NCBI GenBank assembly: GCA_039193455.1
Contig: JBCCWO010000010.1
Coordinates: forward strand, 70,142-134,141
DNA: 64,000 nt
Direction of reading: 5' to 3'
Origin: JBCBGF01 sp039193455
GTDB lineage: Bacteria > Pseudomonadota > Alphaproteobacteria > Rhodobacterales > Rhodobacteraceae
Below, piece after piece: positions 10,059 through 18,729 of this stretch. The notes under the pieces are model-generated. The model saw nothing but the letters and a program-made list of their open reading frames with translations. It did no database searches and was not told the DNA's origin. Within the stretch, counting starts at the first letter, position 1. Each line of letters opens with the position of its first letter. The translations under genes and the position numbers were made by a program.

Positions 10059-10073
10059 TGTTATAAGATCACA
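10059..10073. promoter_or_regulatory. Candidate Zur box 2 (znuA)
   Basis: TGTTATAAGATCACA, a second imperfect copy of the 6-3-6 element, 31 bases from the first and just before the znuA ribosome-binding site (AGGGTG) and start. Confidence 0.55.
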
Positions 10074-10084
10074 CAGGGTGTCCG

Positions 10085-11218
10085 ATGTCCAGAAACCTCC
10101 TCCCGCTCTCTGTTACTGCTGTTTTGATGGGGGGTACAGCTTTGGCTGACGTCCCCAACGTTGCCGTTGATATCGCGCCGGTTCACTCGTTGGTCGCGCG
10201 CGTGATGGACGGCGTGGGCACCCCCAGCCTGATCGTCCAGCAGGGTGCCTCACCCCATGGCTACAGCCTCCGCCCGTCTGAGGCTGCGGCGCTGCAGGAT
10301 GCCGATCTGGTGTTCTGGATCGGCGAAGATCTGACGCCCTGGATGGAAGGCGCGGTCGAAACACTGGCCGAAGATGCCGCGGTGACGACCTTGCTTGAGG
10401 CCGATGGCACCACGCTCTTGGACTTCCGGGAGGGGGCGTTGTTCGAAGCGCACGATCATGGCGACCACGAGGGTCATGAAGACCACGACCATGATGATCA
10501 TGCCGAGGCGGAAGAGGCGTCGCACGACGATCACGATCATGACGACCACGATCATGATCACGACCATGACCATGACCATGACGATGATCACGCCGAGGCC
10601 GAAGACGCCGCACATGACGATCACGACCATGATCATGACCACGGTGACGACCATGCGCATGACGATCATGATCATGACCACGATGATCACGCGGGCCATG
10701 ACCATGGCGAACATGATCCGCATGCCTGGTTGTCGCCACAGAATGCCGGGGTGTGGCTGAACGTGATTGCAGGTCAGCTCTCGGCCGCCGATCCCGACAA
10801 CGCGGGCACCTATTTCGCGAACGCCGCCGCCGCGCGAGAGGAAATGGAGGCGCTTTCTGCCGAGATTGCGGCGACGCTAGAGCCGCTGCGCGGGGGCAGT
10901 TTCATCGTCTTCCACGATGCCTATCAGTACTTTGAGGCGGATTTTGATTTCCCTGCTGCAGGCGCGATTTCGCTGAGTGATGCGTCGGATCCAAGCCCGG
11001 CGCGGATTGCCGAGATCCAAGGCCGGATCCAGGCGGAAGGTGTTGATTGTGTGCTGTCTGAGCCGCAGTTCAACCCCGGTCTCGTCGCGACGGTGCTGGA
11101 TGGGACCGAGGCGAAAACAAGCGTGATTGACCCGCTCGGCGCCGAGCTCGAACCGGGTCCGGCGCTCTACCCGAAGCTTCTGCGGAACATGGCGGCTACC
11201 TTCGCCGAGTGCCTCTAG
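10085..11218 (+). CDS. znuA: Zinc ABC transporter substrate-binding protein ZnuA
   Basis: A 377-residue periplasmic Zn(II)-binding protein of the cluster A-I family. A signal peptide (MSRNLLPLSVTAVLMGGTALA) is followed by the mature domain. Metal-ligand motifs include ASPHGYSLRPS and EHDPHAWLSP. Between them, residues about 121-212, lies an unusually long loop made almost wholly of His, Asp, Glu and Ala; this is why the protein is longer than the common ~310-330 residues. The loop should bind several zinc ions and deliver them to the site. It is preceded by Zur boxes and followed by a strong hairpin. Confidence 0.95.
   Translation: MSRNLLPLSVTAVLMGGTALADVPNVAVDIAPVHSLVARVMDGVGTPSLIVQQGASPHGYSLRPSEAAALQDADLVFWIGEDLTPWMEGAVETLAEDAAVTTLLEADGTTLLDFREGALFEAHDHGDHEGHEDHDHDDHAEAEEASHDDHDHDDHDHDHDHDHDHDDDHAEAEDAAHDDHDHDHDHGDDHAHDDHDHDHDDHAGHDHGEHDPHAWLSPQNAGVWLNVIAGQLSAADPDNAGTYFANAAAAREEMEALSAEIAATLEPLRGGSFIVFHDAYQYFEADFDFPAAGAISLSDASDPSPARIAEIQGRIQAEGVDCVLSEPQFNPGLVATVLDGTEAKTSVIDPLGAELEPGPALYPKLLRNMAATFAECL
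10447..10719 (+). repeat. His/Asp codon repeat tract within znuA
   Basis: About 270 bases built from repeated CAC/CAT and GAC/GAT codons, with two copies of an AEA-type spacer (HDDHAEAEEASHDDHDHD and HDDDHAEAEDAAHDDHDHD). The internal similarity suggests expansion by tandem duplication. It is in frame and part of the ZnuA metal loop. Confidence 0.8.
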
Positions 11219-11230
11219 GCGTTACGTTTT

Positions 11231-11262
11231 GGCACAGGCCGGCGCGATTGCCGGCCTGTGCC
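11231..11262 (+). terminator. Hairpin downstream of znuA
   Basis: A perfect 13-bp inverted repeat (GGCACAGGCCGGC, six-base loop, complement). It lies 12 bases after the znuA stop. No T-run follows, so it may be a transcript-stabilising or rho-assisted hairpin rather than a classic intrinsic terminator. Confidence 0.6.
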
Positions 11263-11309
11263 GAACGTGTCCGGGCCCGCCAAGATACGGCTGTGTCTTG
11301 CCACACCAA

Positions 11310-11328
11310 AATGTAATGTTATTACATT
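11310..11328. promoter_or_regulatory. Zur box upstream of the COG0523 operon
   Basis: ATGTAATGTTATTACAT is a perfect palindrome (eight bases per arm with the flanking A/T, GTT centre). It matches the AT-rich Zur-operator type and sits 5 bases before the first ATG of the GTPase gene, so repressor binding would block transcription directly. Confidence 0.75.
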
Positions 11329-11333
11329 AATTG

Positions 11334-12464
11334 ATGAATGCCACTATGACATCCAACACCACCCCGCCGCAGCAGTCCGCTGATCCGCGCATCCCGTTGA
11401 CCGTGCTCACCGGGTTTCTGGGTGCGGGCAAGACCACACTGCTGAACGCAGTCCTCTCGCAGTCAGGATCAGGTCGCATTGCCGTGATCGTGAATGAGTT
11501 CGGGGATGCCGGGCTGGATCACGACCTGATCGAGGCCAGCGATGACAACGTCACGCTGATGCAGTCGGGCTGCCTGTGCTGTTCCATCCGCGGGGATCTG
11601 TCGACCACCATTGGCGGGCTGATCAGCCGCCGCCATTCCGGAAAGCTACAGTTTGACCGGCTTGTCATCGAAACCACCGGTCTCGCCGACCCCGGCCCAA
11701 TCGTTCAAACGCTTCTTGTGGATCACTTGCTGGCCCACAACGTGCGGCTGGACGGTGTGGTGACATTGGTCGATGCGGCGAACGGGCCAGCCACGCTCGA
11801 CGCGCAGTTCGAGGCGGTGTCTCAGGTGGCGGTTGCGGACCTTATCGTGCTTACCAAGACCGATCTGGTCACGCCCGAGGCCGCGTCGGTCATCGAGACG
11901 CGCCTGCGCGGGCTCAACGCAACCGCAGAGATCCTGCATAAGGGCGCGGATCAGATCACGCCGAACAGGCTTTGGGGGCTGAGCAGCATTCGCCGCGATG
12001 CGCCCCAGGCACAGGCGGTGGCGTGGACAACACCGGTGTCGAGCGCGCATGACCCGCTGGCAAACCTGTCGGGCTTTGCGCCGCAAGAAGCGGTATCGAT
12101 GGCGCCAACACCCCATGATGCCCGGATCACCTCTGTCTCGATCGTCCTGGACGCGCCGCTTGAAGACGCAACGTTTGATCGATGGCTGAACACGCTGATC
12201 GGGCTCAAAGGCCCAGATATCCTGCGCGTCAAAGGCATCGTCTTCCTCAAAGGGTTCGACACGCCGTTCGTCTTCCACGGTGTTCAGCACATTTTCGACG
12301 TACCCGTGCCGCTTGAAACCTGGGCCGGTGACGACCGCCAGTCGCGCATCGTTGTCATCGCCCGCGACATGACCAAGCCCGAGCTGCAGCGCAGTTTCGA
12401 CATGCTGCGGGCCGGGCAGGGCGACAGCGCCAAAACCCCCGAAACCGCCGCAACGCATCAATGA
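11334..12464 (+). CDS. CobW/COG0523 GTPase, putative zinc metallochaperone
   Basis: A roughly 376-residue G3E-family GTPase. The P-loop is TGFLGAGKTTLLN, the metal motif is GCLCCSIRGDL (CxCC), and TKTD supplies base recognition. The C-terminal CobW domain includes a HGVQHIFD motif. COG0523 proteins under Zur control are thought to hand scarce zinc to client enzymes. ATG 11334 or ATG 11346 could start it; neither has a good ribosome-binding site, and the Zur palindrome lies immediately upstream. It is the first gene of a four-gene run ending at DUF6525. Confidence 0.88.
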   Translation: MNATMTSNTTPPQQSADPRIPLTVLTGFLGAGKTTLLNAVLSQSGSGRIAVIVNEFGDAGLDHDLIEASDDNVTLMQSGCLCCSIRGDLSTTIGGLISRRHSGKLQFDRLVIETTGLADPGPIVQTLLVDHLLAHNVRLDGVVTLVDAANGPATLDAQFEAVSQVAVADLIVLTKTDLVTPEAASVIETRLRGLNATAEILHKGADQITPNRLWGLSSIRRDAPQAQAVAWTTPVSSAHDPLANLSGFAPQEAVSMAPTPHDARITSVSIVLDAPLEDATFDRWLNTLIGLKGPDILRVKGIVFLKGFDTPFVFHGVQHIFDVPVPLETWAGDDRQSRIVVIARDMTKPELQRSFDMLRAGQGDSAKTPETAATHQ

Positions 12465-12514
12465 CCGCGCGCGCGGCCATTCCCGAACAAAACCCCAGCT
12501 AGAGGTTTCCAGCC

Positions 12515-13729
12515 ATGACTGACCCCCGCCTTCCCGTGACCGTCCTTTCCGGCTTTCTCGGCGCCGGAAAAACCACGCTTCTGAACCGCGTCCTCAACAA
12601 CCGCGAGGGACGACGCGTTGCCGTGATCGTCAATGACATGTCCGAAGTGAACATCGACGCTGACCTCGTGCGGGCGGACACCGAACTCAGCCGCACCGAT
12701 GAGACACTGGTCGAGATGTCCAACGGCTGCATCTGCTGCACGCTGCGCGATGACTTGCTGGCCGAGGTGCGCCGCCTGGCGGGCGAAGGGCGCTTTGATT
12801 ACCTGCTCATCGAGTCGACCGGTATTTCCGAGCCGCTTCCGGTCGCGACCACGTTTGATTTCCGCGATGAAGAGGGGGAAAGCCTGTCCGATGTGGCGCG
12901 GCTCGACACCATGGTGACGGTCGTGGATGCAGTCAATCTGATGAAAGACTACGCCAGTCACGACTTCCTCAGCGACCGCGGCGAGGTGATGGGGGATGAA
13001 GACGAACGCACGCTCGTGCATCTTCTGACCGACCAGATCGAGTTTGCCGATGTCATCATCCTCAACAAGGTTGCGGATGCCGGGCCGCAGCGGACGGACG
13101 CCGCGCGCAAAATCGTTCGCAGTCTTAATGCGGATGCAGAGATCATTGAAACGAACCACTCTGATGTAGCTGCCGAAGCGATCCTGAACACCGGGCTGTT
13201 TGACATCGAAAAGGCGCATGAGCATCCGATGTGGGCCAAGGAGCTCTACGGTTTCGCCGACCACGTGCCCGAGACCGAAGAGTACGATGTCACCTCCTAC
13301 GTCTATCGCGCGCGGCAGCCGTTCGTTCCGGAAAAGATCCATGCCGTGCTCGTAGGTGACATGCCCGGTGTCATCCGCGCGAAGGGTCACTTCTGGCTTG
13401 CGACGCGTCCCAACTGGGTTGCCGAGTTTTCGCTGGCCGGAGCGCTGTCCAGTGTCACGCCGCTAGGCACCTGGTGGGCCGCGGTGCCGCAGGAGCGCTG
13501 GCCCGATCACGACAGCGCACGCGCCTATATCGCGCAGCACTGGGCCGAACCGTGGGGCGACCGTCGCCAAGAGATCGTCTTTATCGGCGCCGGTATCGAT
13601 TGGCCCGCGCTGAAGGCCAAGCTCGACGCCTGTCTGGTGCCGGTGACCGCCGCCGCCGATCCGGCGTCGCTGCCGCTGGACATGTCGGACCCGTTTCCCG
13701 GGTGGCGCCGGGTGGAGGATGCCGCATGA
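12515..13729 (+). CDS. COG0523 GTPase, ZigA/YciC-type zinc chaperone
   Basis: A 404-residue second G3E GTPase, paralogous to the preceding one. P-loop SGFLGAGKTTLLN, metal motif GCICCTLRDDL and base motif NKVD-like LNKVADAG. The C-terminal region (HFWLATRP and WGDRRQEIVFIG) is characteristic of the ZigA/YciC zinc-stress subgroup. It probably supplies zinc to essential enzymes when zinc is low. It lies 50 bases after the first GTPase and overlaps DUF1826 by four bases (ATGA), so it is in the same Zur-controlled transcript. Confidence 0.9.
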   Translation: MTDPRLPVTVLSGFLGAGKTTLLNRVLNNREGRRVAVIVNDMSEVNIDADLVRADTELSRTDETLVEMSNGCICCTLRDDLLAEVRRLAGEGRFDYLLIESTGISEPLPVATTFDFRDEEGESLSDVARLDTMVTVVDAVNLMKDYASHDFLSDRGEVMGDEDERTLVHLLTDQIEFADVIILNKVADAGPQRTDAARKIVRSLNADAEIIETNHSDVAAEAILNTGLFDIEKAHEHPMWAKELYGFADHVPETEEYDVTSYVYRARQPFVPEKIHAVLVGDMPGVIRAKGHFWLATRPNWVAEFSLAGALSSVTPLGTWWAAVPQERWPDHDSARAYIAQHWAEPWGDRRQEIVFIGAGIDWPALKAKLDACLVPVTAAADPASLPLDMSDPFPGWRRVEDAA

Positions 13730-14361
13730 CCGTGATCGAGACGGAAATCCGAAATGCAGCGTTGGCCGTCAGAGAGGCGACCACAGCGGATGATCTGGGC
13801 GATATTCGTGCCGAGGGTTGCGCGGCAGTGTTGTGGCGACGCGATCCCATGCCTGGATTTCAGCGCTGGATCGACGCGCTGGACCCCGCGCAGCTGCCCC
13901 GTGCCCGGTTGGTTCTGCGTCCTCAGGCCGTGCCGGGAACGCTGCGCAACCTTTGCGATGTTGCCGGGCTGGAAGAGGGGCCTGAACGGGCGTGGTTTGA
14001 AGGTGACATCGCGGACCTCGCGGCCCGCTTTGCCGACATCATGAAGGCACCCTACCTACGGCTGCGCATGGATGCGGTCACAACCAATGCCTGCTCGAAG
14101 TTCCACGTTGATGCGATGCTTGCGCGGTTGATCTGCACCTATCGCGGCAGCGGTACGCAGTACGGGGTCGCGACCGATGGCGTCGAACCGGCCGAAGTGC
14201 ATCAAGCGCCAACGGGCGCCCCAATCATCCTGCGCGGATCGCTGTGGCGCGAAAACCCGCCATCCGGTCTGCGCCACCGCTCTCCCCCCATTGCGGGAAC
14301 GGGGGAAACGCGGCTCGTCCTTGTGCTCGACCCGATCTACGACATCGAGGACGCCGATTAA
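13726..14361 (+). CDS. DUF1826 domain protein, zinc-regulon associated
   Basis: A 211-residue protein of family DUF1826, whose biochemical role is not known. Features visible are NACSKFHVDAMLARLICTYRGSGTQY in the middle (split here as NACSKFHVDAML and RLICTYRGSGTQY) and a C-terminal RHRSPP and ETRLVLVLD, suggestive of a cupin-like or 2-oxoglutarate-oxygenase-like core with conserved His and Cys residues. ATG 13726 overlaps the preceding stop (ATGA). Placement behind two Zur-controlled zinc chaperones implies a job in zinc scarcity. Confidence 0.8.
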   Translation: MTVIETEIRNAALAVREATTADDLGDIRAEGCAAVLWRRDPMPGFQRWIDALDPAQLPRARLVLRPQAVPGTLRNLCDVAGLEEGPERAWFEGDIADLAARFADIMKAPYLRLRMDAVTTNACSKFHVDAMLARLICTYRGSGTQYGVATDGVEPAEVHQAPTGAPIILRGSLWRENPPSGLRHRSPPIAGTGETRLVLVLDPIYDIEDAD

Positions 14362-14618
14362 TGACGCGCAACCTGGGACAAACGCGCTTGCGCAAACGCC
14401 GCCGGAGCGAGGACCCGATGCGGGAGTTCGACCGGCTGCCACCGGTTCTGCGCGCCTGGCTCGCCGACGCGGCGCTGCCCTGGCGGCCACGATCGGTGCT
14501 GCGCGCCTACAACCGCGCTTTGGCCCGCTGTGGTGAACCCGACGCGGCGTTGGCTGAGCTAGATCGCTTGCAAGCCGCGCGGCTTGCCAAGGATGACGGG
14601 CTTCTACCAGCCGCGTGA
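14361..14618 (+). CDS. DUF6525 family small protein
   Basis: An 85-residue basic protein starting at ATG 14361, one base overlapping the DUF1826 stop (TAATG). It has an Arg-rich N-terminus (RLRKRRRSEDPMREFDRLPP) and an alpha-helical remainder (RAWLADAALPWRPRSVLRAYNRALARCG, given here only as its key WLADAALPW and AYNRALA parts). It resembles the DUF6525 proteins of Rhodobacteraceae; function unknown. Its place as last gene of the Zur-controlled run suggests a role in zinc limitation. Confidence 0.7.
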   Translation: MTRNLGQTRLRKRRRSEDPMREFDRLPPVLRAWLADAALPWRPRSVLRAYNRALARCGEPDAALAELDRLQAARLAKDDGLLPAA

Positions 14619-14625
14619 TTGCCGC

Positions 14626-14874
14626 CTACGGTCGTGCTCTTGGTATGTCGCCGGTGATCCGAAACTGCCGCTGCTCTGCAAGGATCTGCGGACGGGCCAG
14701 TCCCATTTCGTGCAGGCGATCGTCCGGTAAGGCCAAGAGCGCTTGGAACTCTTTCAGAACCCTGCGTCGCCGCGCGGCCCGTCGGACGGCCTGCATCAAG
14801 GAGCGCGCGATCCGGCCGTAGGGTTTTTGCCGTGCCGCCAGAACGGCCCGACGGAGGAGAAAGTGCGCGTGCAT
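14626..14874 (-). CDS. DUF1127-type small basic protein
   Basis: An 82-residue Arg-rich protein on the minus strand, convergent with DUF6525. The C-terminal half (VLKEFQALLALPDDRLHEMG) has the L..L.D..L.D.G pattern of DUF1127/YjiS-like proteins, some of which bind RNA in related bacteria. ATG 14874 has GGAGG five bases upstream. Role unknown. Confidence 0.6.
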   Translation of the reverse strand: MHAHFLLRRAVLAARQKPYGRIARSLMQAVRRAARRRRVLKEFQALLALPDDRLHEMGLARPQILAEQRQFRITGDIPRARP

Positions 14875-15112
14875 TCAGACCTCCGGTCAATTGGTCGCGC
14901 GCTTCCGCGCGATGGGTGCGGCGCCGGACCCGGGCGAAGGTTCCCGGTTGTTGAAGCTTGTGAGTTGGTTCGGCTCAGCGTGTGAACCTGGGGCGGTTAT
15001 GAACGCACCGTTCCGCGAGGCGGTCGCGAAATCCCCACTCAGAGAATGAAGTGTTCGCAATTTTTTGAGAGCAATGCGATCACTTCGCGCACAGTGTAGG
15101 ATTGGACGCGCT

Positions 15113-15583
15113 ATGGAAAGCCTCGACAATTTTGACCGCCACATTCTGTCCCTGATGGAAGTTGACGCACGCCAGACCGGGCAGCAGTTGTCCGAGGCGG
15201 TGGGCCTGTCACCAGCAGCCTGCCTGCGCCGGCTGCAGCGACTGCGCAAGATCGGCGCGATCGAGCGTGAAGTTGCCGTGCTGAACCCGGCCTATCGCCG
15301 CAAAGGAACCCAGATCATCGTGCTGCTCACCATCCAGCGCCACAACCTCAAGCGCATCGAAACCCTGATGAAGCGCTTCGGCGGACACGAGGATGTCGAG
15401 CGCGTCTGGTCTGTGACCGGCAACGACGACATCGTGCTTTTTCTCAACTGCGAGTCGATGGAGGCCTTTTCAGACTTTGCGGACGCTTACCTGTTCGAAC
15501 CACCCGTTGAGGGATTCCTGAGCCTTGTGGTGCTAAAGGAACTGAAACGGGATTTGCCGAGCACACGGCAAATGTCGGGGTGA
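15113..15583 (+). CDS. Lrp/AsnC family transcriptional regulator
   Basis: A 156-residue regulator. Residues 5-60 form the AsnC-type helix-turn-helix (DNFDRHILSLMEVDARQTGQ, then LSPAACLRRLQRLRKIGAI) and the rest is the RAM/AsnC ligand-binding domain (VERVWSVTGNDDIVLFL). Such proteins sense amino acids or related metabolites and form octamers. ATG 15113 is preferred over an upstream frame because it gives the canonical N-terminus. The neighbours do not name a target. Confidence 0.88.
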   Translation: MESLDNFDRHILSLMEVDARQTGQQLSEAVGLSPAACLRRLQRLRKIGAIEREVAVLNPAYRRKGTQIIVLLTIQRHNLKRIETLMKRFGGHEDVERVWSVTGNDDIVLFLNCESMEAFSDFADAYLFEPPVEGFLSLVVLKELKRDLPSTRQMSG

Positions 15584-15646
15584 CGACGACTTGGGTGCGG
15601 GACATCATTGAAGACTAGATGGTCGACGTAGGGTCTGCCGCAGCAC

Positions 15647-16591
15647 TCATCGCCCTTCGAGCACGCGTGCGCATGCCAGCGTCTCGGCCCGACCCCATGT
15701 CGGGGTGGGCCGGTCGCGATCCGTCAGAAAGCTCTGCATCGCGACGACTTCATGGGCGTACCCCACACCAAGTGGTTCAAGATCGTACCGGGCCGACTGT
15801 CCTTCGCTTGCGATGCAGACTTGCCGCGGGCGGTGAAAGTTCTCTGCAATATCGAGATGGCCCAGATCGCCTGTGACCCGGACGGCGATTGGCATTTCCA
15901 CGCGGAACCCGCAGGCCAGTTGAGCGATGCATCCGTTTTCATGCTCCAGAACCATCGCCGTCATCTCGTCGACACCGGTAGGCCCGTGCACGGACTTCAC
16001 CGTCGCGTTGGCGATGGGCCCCGCCAGCAGCAAGGCGGCAGCAACAGGATAGATCCCGAGGTCGTTGCGCGCGCCACCGCCAAGACCGGGATCAAAGAGG
16101 GTCGGATGCGTCTTGGGATCCCGGTACGAGATGAAATTGGCCGACAGATGCCGCGGCGTGCCGATCGCGCCGGATTGCACAAGCTCGATGGCCTTTTGCA
16201 TGGCGGGGAAGAAGGCTGTCCAAAGGGCTTCCATAAGAAACAGACCGCGTTTCTCTGCAGCGTCGAAACACGCGGCGCTGTCGGAGGCGGAAAGTGTCAT
16301 TGGTTTTTCGCAAAGCACGTGTTTCCCAGCAGCCAAGGCAGCTAGGATGTTGTCCTTGTGGCAGGCGTTCGGGGTGGCGACATAGACAATGTCGATGCTC
16401 GGGTCGGCCAAAAGAGCGTCATAGCTCCCATGGGCCCGTGAGATACCCCAACGATCCGCAAAGGTGCGCGCCTTGTTCAGTGTGCGAGAGGCAACTGCCG
16501 CACACATGGCGTCTGGGACCAAGGCCAGCGCCTTGGCCATAGAGGACGCGATGTTGCCGGTACCAAGGATGCCCCATTGGAACACGGTCAT
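15647..16591 (-). CDS. Gfo/Idh/MocA-family NAD(P)-dependent oxidoreductase
   Basis: A 314-residue sugar or polyol dehydrogenase. The N-terminal Rossmann motif is WGILGTGNIASSMAKAL and the family's EKP motif is VLCEKPMTLS, with the C-terminal beta-sheet domain following. It is the last gene of the LacI-headed sugar operon and overlaps the preceding dehydrogenase gene by four bases, so it probably oxidises or epimerises the sugar imported by this ABC system. Confidence 0.88.
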   Translation of the reverse strand: MTVFQWGILGTGNIASSMAKALALVPDAMCAAVASRTLNKARTFADRWGISRAHGSYDALLADPSIDIVYVATPNACHKDNILAALAAGKHVLCEKPMTLSASDSAACFDAAEKRGLFLMEALWTAFFPAMQKAIELVQSGAIGTPRHLSANFISYRDPKTHPTLFDPGLGGGARNDLGIYPVAAALLLAGPIANATVKSVHGPTGVDEMTAMVLEHENGCIAQLACGFRVEMPIAVRVTGDLGHLDIAENFHRPRQVCIASEGQSARYDLEPLGVGYAHEVVAMQSFLTDRDRPTPTWGRAETLACARVLEGR

Positions 16592-17619
16592 GTACCCGGC
16601 ATGGCCTTCATTTGGGCTTGGGTCGAAACGAGGTCTGCGACCATAGCAGGGTCTGCGCGTTTCAGGTGACGTTCGGGTTCACCATTCAGGATTGCGGCAA
16701 CGTCATGCAGGATCATGTCGCCGATCAGGTGCCGCCCCCCTGGTACAGCCGCCGCGCGGTGCGGCGACAGGATGACGTTCCGGCTCGTCCGGATGGGATC
16801 GCCGGGGCCGAGCGGTTCGTCCGGAAAGACATCTGTGGCGACCCGGATGCGCCCGGCAGCGGCAGCCGCCATCAAAGCCGGGAAATCGGCACACCACGCG
16901 CGGCTGATCACGATGACAAGGGCCGAAGGTTGCAGCCTGTCGATCAGGTCCGCGCTGAGAAGCCCCCGCGTGCTTTCCGAAGGGACCGCAGCCACGACAA
17001 CAACGCGACAGCTTGAGACCAGCGTTTCGAGGTCTGTCAGCTCCACATCCGGCCCGGCGTCGCTCAGATAGGGATCATAGGCCATCACCTGCGGTTCGAA
17101 CGGTGCCATGAGCCTGTGCGTTTCGCGCGAGATCTGGCCATAACCAATGAAACCGATGCTCTGCCGATATAGCGAGAAGTCGGTCGCATCGCGATCGTCG
17201 AGCCATCGCTCGGTCCCGTTTCGAAACGCTTCGTGTTCCTCGACCAGACCCCGCCCTCCGGCGAGCGCCATGGCCAGTGCCATCTCGGCCACCGAATTGC
17301 GAAACCCCGGAGAGCAAGACAGAACCTCGATCCCGCGTTCGAAGCAGGCCGCGTAGTCAAGCCCGCCGCGGAACGCCCCTGCCACCTCAACCGTTGCCTT
17401 CAGGTGCGGGGCGCGGGCGACGTCTTCACGCGTCAGTTCGGGGAGGGCGGCGACGTAGAACGCGGCCTCGGGCAGCAGCTCGGCAATCTCTTCCCGCGGC
17501 ATGGGTTCGTTCCGCCCGCCATGGATCTCACAAAGCCCGCTCAGTTCCTCAAAGACACCATCGCGAAAAAGCTCTTCGCGTTTGCGGAAGTGGTTGTCGA
17601 GTATGAGGGCCGGTTTCAT
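16588..17619 (-). CDS. D-isomer-specific 2-hydroxyacid dehydrogenase family protein
   Basis: A roughly 343-residue NAD-dependent dehydrogenase of the phosphoglycerate-dehydrogenase superfamily. Visible features are the Rossmann region IGFIGYGQISRETHRLM, VVAAVPSEST, the catalytic-region VIVISRAW (usual Arg present) and DVFPDEPLGPGDP, with a late LSPHRAAAVPGGR carrying the catalytic His. It starts at 17619 or 17628 and overlaps the ABC ATPase gene slightly in the longer form. Probably acts on a sugar-acid intermediate of the operon's pathway. Confidence 0.85.
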   Translation of the reverse strand: MKPALILDNHFRKREELFRDGVFEELSGLCEIHGGRNEPMPREEIAELLPEAAFYVAALPELTREDVARAPHLKATVEVAGAFRGGLDYAACFERGIEVLSCSPGFRNSVAEMALAMALAGGRGLVEEHEAFRNGTERWLDDRDATDFSLYRQSIGFIGYGQISRETHRLMAPFEPQVMAYDPYLSDAGPDVELTDLETLVSSCRVVVVAAVPSESTRGLLSADLIDRLQPSALVIVISRAWCADFPALMAAAAAGRIRVATDVFPDEPLGPGDPIRTSRNVILSPHRAAAVPGGRHLIGDMILHDVAAILNGEPERHLKRADPAMVADLVSTQAQMKAMPGT

Positions 17620-17624
17620 TCTGA

Positions 17625-18713
17625 TCACGCGGCGGCTCGATCGTGGCCTTCTTCCCGACCAAAAAGATGGGCGCGGGCATGGTCGAAATCGAGGTTGATT
17701 GCTTGTCCGGGCTCGAAAACGCGATCCTCGGCCATCGAGCAGAGAATGCGTGTGCCATCCTTGAGGGTCACATCGACCACCGTCTCAATCCCGAGCCGTT
17801 CAGCCAGTGTTACAGTCCCGCTCAGGATGCCGCCGCTTTCGACAGGGTGGAGGTCTTGCGGGCGGACGCCGAGCGTCGCGCGGCCCGAAGACGGGATACC
17901 CGGGCGCCAGGCCGGTGCGCCAAACTCTGCTACCAGATCAGAACGCACCCGGGCCTTGGCGGCGTCGCTATCGACGACGTCAACATCGAGGAAGTTCATT
18001 GATGGTGCGCCAATGAACCCGGCCACGAACAGGTTCTCAGGACGATGGTAGAGATCCATCGGCGCACCCATCTGCTGCACATAGCCATCTTTGAGCACGA
18101 CGATCTTGTCGGCCAGCGTCATGGCTTCGACCTGGTCATGGGTGACATAGACCATCGTTGATCCCAGGGATTTGTGAAGCTTGCCAATTTCGATCCGCAT
18201 ATCCAGCCGCAAGGCCGCATCGAGGTTCGACAAGGGTTCATCGAACAGGAACACTTCAGGCTTTCGCACAATCGCGCGGCCAATCGCAACGCGCTGGCGC
18301 TGTCCGCCTGACAGTTGCGATGGGCGACGGTCGAGCAGGTGTTCCATCTGAAGGATGCGCGCCGCCTCGGCCACCTTTTCGTCCTTCTCTGCCTTCGATG
18401 CGCCAGCGATTGTCAGTCCGAACGCCACATTCTCGCGCACTGTCATATGCGGGAAAATCGCGTAGGATTGGAACACCATGGCGATCCCGCGCTGCGAGGC
18501 CGGGATGTCGTTCACAACCTGGCCGCCGATCTCCAGCGCTCCGTCCGAGATATCTTCAAGCCCGGCGATCATCCGCAAAAGCGTGGACTTGCCGCAGCCC
18601 GACGGACCGACAAAGACAACGAACTCACCATCCTTGATCTCGATATCCACGCCCTTGATCACGTCTACAGGGCCGTAGCTTTTCTTGATCCCTTTCAGCA
18701 GTACATCAGCCAT
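17625..18713 (-). CDS. Sugar ABC transporter ATPase (UgpC/MalK-type)
   Basis: A 362-residue ABC ATPase. Walker A GPSGCGKST, signature QLSGGQRQRVAIGRAI and Walker B VFLFDEPLSNLD are complete, followed by a TOBE/MOP-like regulatory domain (LGVRPQDLHPVE). Start ATG 18713 is chosen for its GGAGGAACAAGAG ribosome-binding region. It energises the two permeases and binding protein encoded upstream in the same operon. Confidence 0.93.
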   Translation of the reverse strand: MADVLLKGIKKSYGPVDVIKGVDIEIKDGEFVVFVGPSGCGKSTLLRMIAGLEDISDGALEIGGQVVNDIPASQRGIAMVFQSYAIFPHMTVRENVAFGLTIAGASKAEKDEKVAEAARILQMEHLLDRRPSQLSGGQRQRVAIGRAIVRKPEVFLFDEPLSNLDAALRLDMRIEIGKLHKSLGSTMVYVTHDQVEAMTLADKIVVLKDGYVQQMGAPMDLYHRPENLFVAGFIGAPSMNFLDVDVVDSDAAKARVRSDLVAEFGAPAWRPGIPSSGRATLGVRPQDLHPVESGGILSGTVTLAERLGIETVVDVTLKDGTRILCSMAEDRVFEPGQAINLDFDHARAHLFGREEGHDRAAA

Positions 18714-18729
18714 CTCTTGTTCCTCCCGT

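Noticed and set aside
10447..10719. Possible CRISPR-like or tandem DNA repeat
   Set aside because: The periodicity follows His/Asp codons in frame within ZnuA. There are no constant repeats with unique spacers.
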